Below, one piece after another: positions 1-5,560 of a stretch of 5,590 nt of DNA. The stretch is taken from positions 1 to 5,590 of the forward strand of contig CAAFZP010000043.1 in NCBI GenBank assembly GCA_900767585.1. The letters run 5' to 3'. The notes under the pieces were generated by a model. It saw only the letters and a list, made by a program, of their open reading frames with translations. It did no database searches and was not told where the DNA came from. Position 1 is the first letter of the stretch. Each line of letters begins with the position of its first letter. Position numbers and translations under genes: made by a program. Source of the DNA: Lachnospiraceae bacterium (GTDB lineage Bacteria > Bacillota > Clostridia > Lachnospirales > Lachnospiraceae).

Positions 1-204
1 CTGACACTGACACTGACCGATGCAGCGATGGATCATGTCATTGAAGCCGGTTACGATCCGCATTACGGAGCGCGGCCGCTCAAGCGTTATCTGCAGAAGA
101 ATGTGGAGACACTGGTTGCGAAGAGCATCCTGTCAAATGAGCTTCGTGCAGGTGATACAATCACACTTGATTATGATGGCAATGCGTTGTATATCAAGAA
201 GTAA
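1..204 (+). CDS. clpB: ClpB disaggregase chaperone, C-terminal fragment (5' end missing)
   Basis: The first reading frame is open from base 1 to a TAA at 202-204 and gives the last 67 residues of a AAA+ protein. Residues 17-29 carry GYDPHYGARPLKR, the sensor-2 segment of the second ATPase domain in Clp/Hsp100 proteins, with the sensor-2 arginine at fragment residue 25. The following segment (KNVETLVAKSIL, then a short beta-rich tail ending IKK) fits the C-terminal small domain of ClpB better than that of ClpC. ClpB is a cytoplasmic hexameric ATPase that pulls polypeptides out of aggregates together with DnaK. The rest of the gene (roughly 800 codons) lies beyond the window start, so promoter and heat-shock control cannot be seen. 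The fragment begins with an LTLTLT run from near-repeated ctgaca units, which is odd but short. Another Hsp100 paralogue is possible but less likely. Confidence 0.9.
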   Translation: MTLTLTDAAMDHVIEAGYDPHYGARPLKRYLQKNVETLVAKSILSNELRAGDTITLDYDGNALYIKK

Positions 205-221
205 GCGTTATATAATATAGG

Positions 222-265
222 AATACCGTCAGTATGGGAGCAATCCTGTATTGACGGTATTTTTT
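222..265 (+). terminator. Rho-independent terminator of clpB
   Basis: Bases 222-239 pair with 244-261 over 18 bp without a bulge (three G-U pairs), capped by a GCAA tetraloop at 240-243 and followed by a T-run ending at 265. The outer ten pairs (AATACCGTCA against TGACGGTATT) are all Watson-Crick. It lies 17 bases after the clpB stop and should end that transcript. The left flank lacks an A-run, so it is unlikely to work equally well on the - strand. Confidence 0.93.
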
Positions 266-383
266 GCCTGATTACGTGGGTGCGTGGCTTTATGCAGCAA
301 TTCTGACAGAGTATCAGCAAGCGGACGACAAGGATGGGCGTTGGAGTATGATTTATTGTATTTGACATATTGCTCCTAAAAGG

Positions 384-412
384 TTGTTCAGTCTACAAAA
401 ACATGGTAAAAT
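384..412 (+). promoter_or_regulatory. Probable promoter of the GH13 amylase gene
   Basis: TTGTTC at 384-389 (three of six matches to the -35 consensus) is followed by a 17-base spacer and TAAAAT at 407-412, with an extended -10 TGG at 404-406. A start near base 419 is predicted, giving a leader of about 100 bases that contains the inverted repeat at 433-492. A perfect TTGACA at 362-367 has no good -10 at normal spacing. This is a pattern call with a weak -35, supported by position between the clpB terminator and the gene. Confidence 0.55.
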
Positions 413-432
413 AAGCAAGGCAAAACGTGCAG

Positions 433-492
433 GATATACATGCGTAAGTATATGTGATTCATCTACATTCTATATACTTACGCATGTATATC
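433..492 (+). repeat. 21-bp perfect inverted repeat in the amylase leader (possible double operator)
   Basis: Bases 433-453 are exactly the reverse complement of 472-492, with an 18-base spacer (454-471). Each arm is itself a near-palindrome: it starts ATATAC, ends GTATAT and has a central CG, with 16 of 20 positions symmetrical (434-453 and 472-491). The centres lie 38 bp apart. No T-run follows, so it is not a terminator. As DNA it could be two copies of a regulator site of the kind with a central CG used by LacI-family repressors, just downstream of the predicted start. As RNA it would form a long hairpin ending 12 bases before the Shine-Dalgarno sequence. The symmetry is seen directly; the role is inferred. 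Confidence 0.85.
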
Positions 493-519
493 ACGGCATG
501 TATGAAAGGAGACAAAATT

Positions 520-1830
520 ATGTGGGCAAACGAAAGTGTATTTTATCAGATTTATCCGTTAGGCTTCTGCGGCGCACCATTTGAAAACGATGGAAAACTG
601 GTGTCGCGAATCAAGAAGGTGGAGGACTGGATTCCTCACATCCAGAAGCTTGGCGCAAACGCAATATATTTCTCACCGGTGTTCGAGAGTGATACACACG
701 GCTACAATACGAGAGATTACACGAAGATTGACTGTCGTCTTGGCACGAATGAGGATTTCAAGGAAGTGGTTGACAAGCTGCATGAAGCGGGAATCAAGGT
801 CGTCTTAGATGGAGTATTTAACCATGTGGGACGAGGCTTCTGGGCTTTCCAGGATGTACTGAAAAACCGCTGGGATTCCCCGTACAAAGACTGGTTCCAT
901 ATCAGTTTCGATGGCAATTCCAATTATAATGACGGACTCTGGTATGAAGGATGGGAAGGAAACTTCGACCTTGTCAAATTAAACCTTCGCAACGAAGAGG
1001 TGATCCAGCATATTTTATCCTGCGTCAAGGGATGGATTGATGAGTTTGATATCGACGGACTCCGCCTGGATGTGGCATATTGCTTAGATCATGATTTTAT
1101 CCGCAGACTGCGCGCACACTGTGACGGATTAAAGCAGGATTTCTTCTTATTAGGTGAGCTGCTGCATGGCGATTACAATGTGTTCGTAAACGACAGCATG
1201 TTGCACAGTGCGACAAATTACATGTGTTACAAGGGACTTTATTCCAGCTTCAACTGCATGAACATGTTCGAGATTATTCACAGTCTCCTGCAGCAGTTTG
1301 GACCGGAAGAATGGACGCGATACAAAGGAAAGCATTTCCTGTCCTTCGTGGATAATCACGATGTGACAAGAGTGGCAAGCATCCTGACGAATAAGAACCA
1401 TCTGCCTCTTATCTATGCACTTGCATTTGGTATGCCGGGTATTCCTTGTGTGTACTATGGCAGTGAGTGGGGCGCAGAAGGAAGAAAAGAAGAGGGTGAT
1501 CCATCCTTGAGACTTAGCTATGAGAAGCCGGAATGGAACGAGCTGACCGACTGGATCAGCAAGCTGGCAGAAGCGAAGAAGCATAGCGAGGCATTGAATT
1601 ATGGTGGATTCCGTTCGGTTGTGCTCACGAATCATCAATGCATCTTCGAAAGAAAATCCGAGCATGAACGCGTGCTTGTGGCAATCAATGCAAGCGACCA
1701 GCCATACACGGCACATTTCGATGCCGGATGCGGAATGGCACAGGATCTGATTACCGGACAACCACACGATTTCGGCGGAGGATCGGAACTGCCTCCATAT
1801 TCCGCAGCATTCTGGAAGATGGAACGCTAG
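520..1830 (+). CDS. GH13 alpha-glucanase (neopullulanase/cyclomaltodextrinase-like), cytoplasmic
   Basis: A complete 436-residue glycoside hydrolase of family GH13, predicted to hydrolyse alpha-glucosidic bonds in maltodextrins or related alpha-glucans taken into the cell. The (beta/alpha)8 barrel motifs are all present. Region I is DGVFNH at 97-102. Region II is GLRLDVA at 180-186, with nucleophile D184 and R182. Region III is LLGELLHG with acid/base E213. Region IV is FVDNHD at 276-281, with the stabilising D281. LVKLN at 151-155 resembles the MPKLN signature of the neopullulanase/maltogenic amylase group. It lacks the N-terminal starch-binding domain (CBM34) usual in that group, whose members are about 580 residues long. 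About 75 C-terminal residues form a probable beta-sandwich domain C. There is no signal peptide. ATG 520 is chosen because AAAGGAG at 505-511 lies 8 bases upstream; an in-frame ATG at 454 would start inside the inverted repeat and lacks such a site. No transporter or regulator adjoins it. Exact substrate (cyclodextrin, pullulan or maltodextrin) cannot be read from sequence. Confidence 0.93.
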   Translation: MWANESVFYQIYPLGFCGAPFENDGKLVSRIKKVEDWIPHIQKLGANAIYFSPVFESDTHGYNTRDYTKIDCRLGTNEDFKEVVDKLHEAGIKVVLDGVFNHVGRGFWAFQDVLKNRWDSPYKDWFHISFDGNSNYNDGLWYEGWEGNFDLVKLNLRNEEVIQHILSCVKGWIDEFDIDGLRLDVAYCLDHDFIRRLRAHCDGLKQDFFLLGELLHGDYNVFVNDSMLHSATNYMCYKGLYSSFNCMNMFEIIHSLLQQFGPEEWTRYKGKHFLSFVDNHDVTRVASILTNKNHLPLIYALAFGMPGIPCVYYGSEWGAEGRKEEGDPSLRLSYEKPEWNELTDWISKLAEAKKHSEALNYGGFRSVVLTNHQCIFERKSEHERVLVAINASDQPYTAHFDAGCGMAQDLITGQPHDFGGGSELPPYSAAFWKMER

Positions 1831-1861
1831 TTATTGGGAACACAGAATAAGTATTATAGAT

Positions 1862-1903
1862 AAGAAAATCTGCACATCCGGCAAGGGTGCAGGATGATTT
1901 CTT
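1862..1903 (+). promoter_or_regulatory. Possible leader stem-loop upstream of the amidase
   Basis: In the 133-base gap after the amylase, CTGCAC (1870-1875) can pair with GTGCAG (1887-1892), flanked by AAGAAA (1862-1867) against TTTCTT (1898-1903). A competing pairing, CATCC (1875-1879) with GGATG (1892-1896), uses overlapping bases and the two cannot coexist. No T-run follows, so it is not a good terminator. The only promoter-like hexamer nearby is TATTAT at 1852-1857, without a convincing -35. I match it to no known riboswitch class; it may be chance structure. Confidence 0.3.
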
Positions 1904-1911
1904 CAACAAAT

Positions 1912-1963
1912 AAAAAGTCTCGCATAAACTATACAGAAAAGTGTATGTTTGCGAGGCTTTTTT
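1912..1963 (+). terminator. Terminator hairpin overlapping the amidase ribosome binding site
   Basis: AAAAAGTCTCGCA at 1912-1924 pairs with TGCGAGGCTTTTT at 1950-1962 (13 bp, one G-U). An imperfect upper stem pairs part of 1926-1934 with 1941-1949, and the T-run 1958-1963 ends the structure. The 5' A-run also gives it a terminator shape on the other strand. It would end the amylase transcript. The 3' arm contains GAGG (1953-1956), the only plausible Shine-Dalgarno sequence of the amidase, and the T-run touches its ATG at 1964, so folding would also hide that site. Confidence 0.8.
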
Positions 1964-2803
1964 ATGGCAGTGAAAATTGTGATCGACGCCGGACATGGTG
2001 GATATGATGCCGGCGCTACGTATAATGGAAGAAGAGAGAAGGACGATACGCTGGCGCTGGCATTGGCGGTTGGTGAGATTTTGGAGGCGCAAGGGTATGA
2101 TGTCATCTATACACGGGTGGAAGACGTCTATGATTCCCCGATACAGAAGGCGCGGATCGGAAATGAGAGCGGGGCAGATTTCTTCGTGTCCATTCACCGG
2201 AATTCTTCTCCGTCACCGAACCAGTATAATGGTGTACAGACATTGATCTATAATAATGCCGGACTAAAGGCAACAATGGCGGAAAATGTGAACAACGAAC
2301 TCGAACAGGTCGGTTACCGGAAAATTAATGTCGTGGAACGACCGGATCTCGCGGTGCTCCGCCGGACAAAAATGCCGGCGATCCTGGTTGAAGCAGGATT
2401 CATAAACAGTGATGCGGACAACAACCTGTTTGATACGAAATTTTCTGAGACCGCAGAGGCGATTGCGCGCGGCATCGATGAGACAATCCGGGATGCGGGA
2501 TATACGGTTGCACAGATGGTCAATGAATATTATGGAATATCACGGACAGTTCCGGTGTTTGCGGAAGAACCGCCACAGGAATCCACCGGCTACCAGATTC
2601 TCGTCGGTATCTACCGGGCGTATGGAACTGCGTCGTATCAGGCAAACCGGTTTATCAATGCCGGATATGACGCGATGGTGTATGAGGATGATGGATTATA
2701 TCAGGTGCGTGTTGGAAATTATGATACGATTGAAGACGCACTGATTGCCCAGCGGGAACTGCGCGATCAGGGATATGATACGCTGATTGTGCGTAAGGCA
2801 TAA
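1964..2803 (+). CDS. N-acetylmuramoyl-L-alanine amidase (Amidase_3) with C-terminal SPOR domain
   Basis: A complete 279-residue zinc amidase, predicted to cut the bond between N-acetylmuramic acid and the stem peptide of peptidoglycan. The Amidase_3 domain spans about residues 3-176. Zinc ligands are H11 (DAGHGG), E25 (RREKDD) and H78 (SIHRNS), and the catalytic glutamate is E143 (LVEAGFIN). A linker (about 178-207, ending in EEPPQES) leads to a SPOR-like domain at about 208-277, with two similar halves (YQILVGIYRAYGTA and YQVRVGNYDTIEDA). SPOR domains bind peptidoglycan stripped of stem peptides. No signal peptide or membrane segment is seen: the protein starts directly with the first barrel strand. 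ATG 1964 is preferred, with GAGG 7 bases upstream; a TTG at 1949 would add only five residues and lies in the terminator stem. The domain order resembles endolysin-like amidases of Clostridia, but no phage genes are nearby. Route to the wall is unknown. Confidence 0.92.
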   Translation: MAVKIVIDAGHGGYDAGATYNGRREKDDTLALALAVGEILEAQGYDVIYTRVEDVYDSPIQKARIGNESGADFFVSIHRNSSPSPNQYNGVQTLIYNNAGLKATMAENVNNELEQVGYRKINVVERPDLAVLRRTKMPAILVEAGFINSDADNNLFDTKFSETAEAIARGIDETIRDAGYTVAQMVNEYYGISRTVPVFAEEPPQESTGYQILVGIYRAYGTASYQANRFINAGYDAMVYEDDGLYQVRVGNYDTIEDALIAQRELRDQGYDTLIVRKA

Positions 2804-2820
2804 GCTTAGAAAAACATCAC

Positions 2821-2840
2821 TCAAAATTATTCAAAATTAT
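2821..2840 (+). repeat. Tandem 10-bp AT-rich repeat upstream of the rplJ promoter
   Basis: TCAAAATTAT occurs twice in direct succession (2821-2830 and 2831-2840), 22 bases before the -35 box and about -78 to -58 from the predicted start. The A/T-rich stretch continues toward the -35. This suits an UP-like element that contacts the RNA polymerase alpha subunits, although the copies sit slightly far upstream. The repeat is certain; the role is inferred. Confidence 0.5.
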
Positions 2841-2862
2841 CAATAAAACTGAAAAATGGGTA

Positions 2863-2891
2863 TTGACAACTATAGGTTTCCATGGTAAAGT
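2863..2891 (+). promoter_or_regulatory. Strong sigma-A promoter of rplJ-rplL
   Basis: A perfect -35 TTGACA (2863-2868), a 17-base spacer and -10 TAAAGT (2886-2891), with an extended -10 TGG at 2883-2885. The predicted start near 2898 falls at the first bases of the closing stem of the L10 leader, which supports the call. Confidence 0.88.
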
Positions 2892-2896
2892 AGCAA

Positions 2897-2966
2897 ACGA
2901 TGAACTGCCGTAGACAGTAGGTGCCGCGAGGCATAAGTTGAAAAACGCCTACCGAGGAAGAATCGT
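2897..2966 (+). ncRNA. Ribosomal protein L10 leader RNA (rplJ autoregulatory element)
   Basis: This 5' leader has the hallmarks of the bacterial L10 leader. A closing stem ACGAT (2897-2901) pairs with ATCGT (2962-2966). A conserved internal segment CTGCCGTAGACAG lies opposite CCGAGGAAG, a kink-turn-like asymmetric loop. The main helix pairs GTAGGTG (2917-2923) with CGCCTAC (2946-2952), and TGCC-GCGA-GGCA (2922-2933) offers an apical hairpin that shares bases with the main helix top. In this family, L10 complexed with L7/L12 binds the leader and lowers rplJL expression; in Bacillus subtilis this works by transcription attenuation. Position between the promoter and rplJ fits exactly. A covariance-model match was not run. 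Confidence 0.85.
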
Positions 2967-2980
2967 GATGAACGAATTTT

Positions 2981-3009
2981 AACTCTCATACTGCGGTGTG
3001 GGAGTTTTT
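2981..3009 (+). terminator. Attenuator hairpin in the rplJ leader
   Basis: AACTCTCATAC (2981-2991) pairs with 2996-3006 over 11 bp, including G-U pairs, around a TGCG loop, and a T-run reaches 3009. It lies 15 bases after the L10 leader and 46 bases before the rplJ start, so it must be read through for expression. It is the expected off-switch when L10-L12 binds the leader. I could not identify a clear antiterminator partner by eye. Confidence 0.75.
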
Positions 3010-3054
3010 CTTTTAAGTGCAGTTTCCGTTAATATTATAAGGAGGTGCAAGACT

Positions 3055-3543
3055 TTGGCTAAGATCGAGTTAAAACAGCCTGTCGTTGAGGAAATCAAAG
3101 AAAATATTAAGGACGCGAAGTCAGTAGTATTGGTTGATTACCGTGGACTTACAGTTGATCAGGATACACAGCTTCGTAAGTCAATGAGAGAGGCAGATGT
3201 CATTTACAAGGTATACAAGAATACCATGGTAAAGATTGCTATCGCTGGTACAGAGTTCGAGTCTTTAAAGGACGAGCTTGAAGGACCTACTGCTGTTGTA
3301 ATCTCTAAGACAGATGCAACTGCTCCAGCAAGACTGGCAGCTAATTTTGCTAAGGCAAACCCGGCGCTTGAACTTAAGAGCGGTGTTGTTGAGGGTACTC
3401 ACTACGACACAGACGGCATTAAGACAATCGCTACAATTCCTTCCAGAGACGAACTTATCTCTAAGTTCCTTGGAAGCATCCAGTCACCAATTACAAACTT
3501 TGCTCGTGTTATTAAGCAGATCGCTGAGAGCAAGGAAGCTTAA
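3055..3543 (+). CDS. rplJ: 50S ribosomal protein L10 (uL10)
   Basis: A complete 162-residue L10, the base of the ribosomal stalk, which binds 23S rRNA with L11 and carries L7/L12 dimers. The N-terminal rRNA-binding domain shows the family pattern: MAKIELKQPVVEEIK at 1-15, VDYRGLTV at 27-34, KVYKNTM at 52-58 and EGPTAVV at 76-82. The C-terminal helix (about 130-160) is the attachment site for L7/L12. Length is close to the usual 165-175 residues. The start is TTG at 3055: AAGGAGGTG at 3039-3047 is a near-perfect Shine-Dalgarno site, with 9 bases between GGAGG and the start, and translation from here gives the canonical MAK N-terminus. The upstream in-frame GTG at 2998 lies inside the attenuator and is rejected. 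It is followed after 62 bases by rplL on the same transcript. The gene is not preceded by rplK-rplA as in many bacteria. Confidence 0.97.
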   Translation: MAKIELKQPVVEEIKENIKDAKSVVLVDYRGLTVDQDTQLRKSMREADVIYKVYKNTMVKIAIAGTEFESLKDELEGPTAVVISKTDATAPARLAANFAKANPALELKSGVVEGTHYDTDGIKTIATIPSRDELISKFLGSIQSPITNFARVIKQIAESKEA

Positions 3544-3605
3544 TTGGAATCGTTGAGATTGGAAATTACAAAACAAATTTAAATTTATAATGGAGGATTA
3601 TTATT

Positions 3606-3974
3606 ATGACAACTCAGGAAATTATTGAAGTTATCAAAGGTTTATCAGTATTAGAGTTAAATGACCTTGTAAAGGCATGTGAGGAAGAGTTCGGCGTATC
3701 TGCAGCAGCAGGCGTTGTAGTTGCAGCAGCAGGCGGAGACGGTGCTGGCGCAGCTGAGGAGAAGGATTCCTTCGATGTAGAGCTTACAGAAGTAGGTCCT
3801 AACAAGGTTAAGGTTATCAAGGTTGTTCGTGACTGTACAGGTCTTGGACTTAAGGAAGCTAAGGACGTTGTTGACGGCGCTCCTAAGGTTCTTAAGGAAG
3901 GTGCTTCTAAGGAAGAGGCTAACGAGATCAAGGAGAAGCTTGAGGCTGAAGGCGCTAAGGTTACTCTTAAGTAA
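3606..3974 (+). CDS. rplL: 50S ribosomal protein L7/L12 (bL12)
   Basis: A complete 122-residue L7/L12, the multi-copy stalk protein that recruits and stimulates translational GTPases (EF-Tu, EF-G, IF2). The N-terminal dimerisation domain, which docks on L10, covers about residues 1-31. An Ala/Gly-rich hinge lies at about 32-52, and the C-terminal factor-binding domain at about 53-122 contains GLGLKEAKDVVDGAPK at 80-95. Residue 77 is a cysteine (VVRDCTGLG), where L12 proteins more often have an aliphatic residue; this is a mild oddity. GGAGG at 3592-3596 lies 9 bases before ATG 3606. Codon choice (GTT, GCT, CTT, AAG, GGC) is strongly biased, as expected for one of the most abundant proteins in the cell, and differs from the amylase and amidase. 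The transcript ends at the terminator 21 bases after the stop. Confidence 0.98.
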   Translation: MTTQEIIEVIKGLSVLELNDLVKACEEEFGVSAAAGVVVAAAGGDGAGAAEEKDSFDVELTEVGPNKVKVIKVVRDCTGLGLKEAKDVVDGAPKVLKEGASKEEANEIKEKLEAEGAKVTLK

Positions 3975-3995
3975 TTTTAACTCAAATAACAAATG

Positions 3996-4027
3996 TCCGG
4001 TTTGGCATATGCCAAGCCGGATTTTTT
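3996..4027 (+). terminator. Rho-independent terminator of rplJ-rplL
   Basis: TCCGGTTTGGC (3996-4006) pairs with 4011-4021 over 11 bp with a single G-U, closed by an ATAT loop (4007-4010) and followed by six T residues (4022-4027). It separates the stalk operon from rpoB. Some read-through cannot be excluded from sequence. Confidence 0.93.
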
Positions 4028-4085
4028 GCTCTAAACATATTCGGACAGAAATTCTGAAAATCATCAAATTATTTCAAAATGTGTG

Positions 4086-4114
4086 TTGACACAAAATCCC
4101 AATCGTGATAGTAT
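4086..4114 (+). promoter_or_regulatory. Sigma-A promoter of rpoB
   Basis: A perfect -35 TTGACA (4086-4091), a 17-base spacer and -10 TAGTAT (4109-4114), with extended -10 TGA at 4106-4108. An A/T-rich UP-like stretch (4057-4080) precedes it. The predicted start is near 4121, leaving a leader of about 80 bases. The architecture closely mirrors the rplJ promoter, suggesting both answer to growth-rate signals. Confidence 0.85.
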
Positions 4115-4133
4115 AGTAAAATGTCATTACTAT
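4113..4133 (+). repeat. Dyad symmetry across the rpoB -10 and start site
   Basis: ATAGT (4113-4117) plus AATG (4120-4123) are mirrored by CATT (4125-4128) plus ACTAT (4129-4133): nine pairs with two unpaired A residues and a one-base centre at 4124. ATAGTA also occurs at 4108-4113, and ATAGTAAA recurs at 4157-4164. The element overlaps the -10 box and the predicted start, so it could be an operator, or A/T-rich chance symmetry. Confidence 0.4.
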
Positions 4134-4200
4134 GGATATGTGTGCTATAAAATCGGATAGTAAAGAAAAAACCAAATAAATTCAAGGGGTGAATGCGTCG

Positions 4201-5560
4201 ATGAAAAAGTACAGAATGCGTCCTGTGAAATCGGGAAGAGGAATGCGTATGAGTTTTTCTACTGAGAAGAGAGTTTTGGACATGCCAAACCTCATCGAAG
4301 TACAGAAAAATTCGTATCAGTGGTTCCTTGATGAAGGTTTAAGAGAAGTGTTTAAAGATATTTCTCCAATCGTCGATTATACAGGAAATTTGAGTTTGGA
4401 ACTGGTTGATTATCAGTTGTGTAAGGACGACATCAAGTATTCGATCGAGGAATGCAAGGAACGTGATGCAACTTATGCAGCTCCAATCAAGGTCAATGTG
4501 CATCTTCGTAATGAAGAGACAGGTGAAATTGCACAGCATGATATCTTCATGGGTGATCTTCCACTTATGACAGAGACAGGTACATTCGTAATCAATGGTG
4601 CAGAGCGTGTTATTGTCAGCCAGCTGGTTCGTTCTCCTGGTATCTACTATGCAATTGATCATGATAAGTTTGGTAAGACCCTGTATTCATCTACTGTAAT
4701 TCCAAACCGTGGTGCATGGCTGGAGTATGAGACGGATTCCAATGATGTATTTTATGTACATGTAGATAGAAATAGAAAAGTGCCAATCACGGTTTTGATT
4801 CGTGCACTGGGCTTCGGAACCAATCAGGAGATTATTGATCTGTTTGGCGAGGAACCAAAGATTATGGCTACACTGGAGAAAGATGTTTCCAACAGCTTTG
4901 AGACAGGTGTGATTGAGCTTTACAAGAAGCTTCGTCCAGGTGAGCCGGAAGAAGTAGAAAATGCGACAAACCTTTTCATGGGTATGTTCTTCGATGCAAG
5001 AAGATATGACCTGGCAAAGGTTGGACGTTATAAATACAATAAAAAACTTGCACTGAAGAATCGGATTGCCGGACATGTTCTGGCAGAGGATGTCATTGAT
5101 CCAAGTACTGGTGAGGTTCTGTTTGCAGCGGGCACAACTCTGACAAGAGAAGATGCAGATGCGATTCAGAATGCAGCAGTTCCTTTTGTGTACATTCAGA
5201 CAGAAGAGAAAAATGTAAAAGTATTGTCAAACCTGATGGTGGATCTCTCGGAATATGTAGGATTTGATCCGAAAGAAGCAGGCATCCATGAGCAGGTTTA
5301 TTATCCGGTTCTTGAGAAGCTTCTTCAGGAATATGATGATGAGGATGAGCTGAAGGCAGCTATCGAGGCAAATGTAAGTGAACTCGTTCCGAAGCATATT
5401 ACAAAGGAAGATATCATTGCATCAATCAACTATAATATTCATCTGGAGTATGGCATTGGAAACGACGATGATATCGACCATTTGGGCAACCGTCGTATCC
5501 GTGCGGTTGGCGAGCTGCTTCAGAACCAGTATAGAATTGGCCTTTCCCGTATGGAGAGAG
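4201..5560 (+). CDS. rpoB: DNA-directed RNA polymerase beta subunit, N-terminal part (cut by contig end)
   Basis: The first 453 codons of RpoB, normally about 1,200-1,300 residues in Firmicutes; beta forms the catalytic cleft with beta'. Recognisable blocks are MPNLIEVQKNSYQWFL at 28-43, the protrusion motif NGAERVIVSQLVRSPGIYY at 132-150, and HLGNRRIRAVGELLQNQ at 427-443, near the start of the fork region. The lobe domain lies between. The main rifampicin-resistance cluster would begin just beyond the end, so resistance cannot be judged. ATG 4201 is chosen: AAGGGGTGA at 4184-4192 is the ribosome binding site, and the upstream in-frame GTG 4189 overlaps that site. The genomic sequence ends after MER (451-453) plus one G. 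Homologues continue VVRERM, whose first codon starts with G. The apparent continuation EIGRAHV-stop is encoded by adapter. rpoC would be expected downstream. Confidence 0.97.

Noticed and set aside
211..216. A perfect TATAAT after the clpB stop as a -10 box.
   Set aside because: The best -35 candidate is TTGTAT at 187-192 with an 18-base spacer, and transcription would start inside the terminator hairpin. Probably A/T-rich coincidence.
171..368. A 65-codon reading frame on the - strand with an AGGAGC-like site just before its ATG.
   Set aside because: It runs back through the clpB terminator and into the clpB coding end, has no recognisable domain, and its spacing to the AGGAG is short. Chance frame.
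440..457. A five-codon frame (MRKYM) within the left arm of the inverted repeat, with AGG six bases upstream, as a possible leader peptide.
   Set aside because: It is too short and falls inside a palindrome whose symmetry explains the sequence; there is no terminator or codon pattern suggesting translation-coupled attenuation.
454..519. A 22-residue N-terminal extension of the amylase from ATG 454.
   Set aside because: It would start in the spacer of the inverted repeat with no Shine-Dalgarno sequence; AAAGGAG fits ATG 520, and the protein then begins with the expected first barrel strand.
1150..1767. A 205-codon frame on the - strand inside the amylase gene.
   Set aside because: It is fully antisense to well-conserved GH13 motifs, rich in Cys and His, and resembles no family I know. 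It is a shadow of the real gene.
2998..3054. A longer L10 starting at GTG 2998.
   Set aside because: The extra 19 residues are encoded by the attenuator 3' arm and the Shine-Dalgarno region; the TTG at 3055 gives the canonical MAK start after AAGGAGG.
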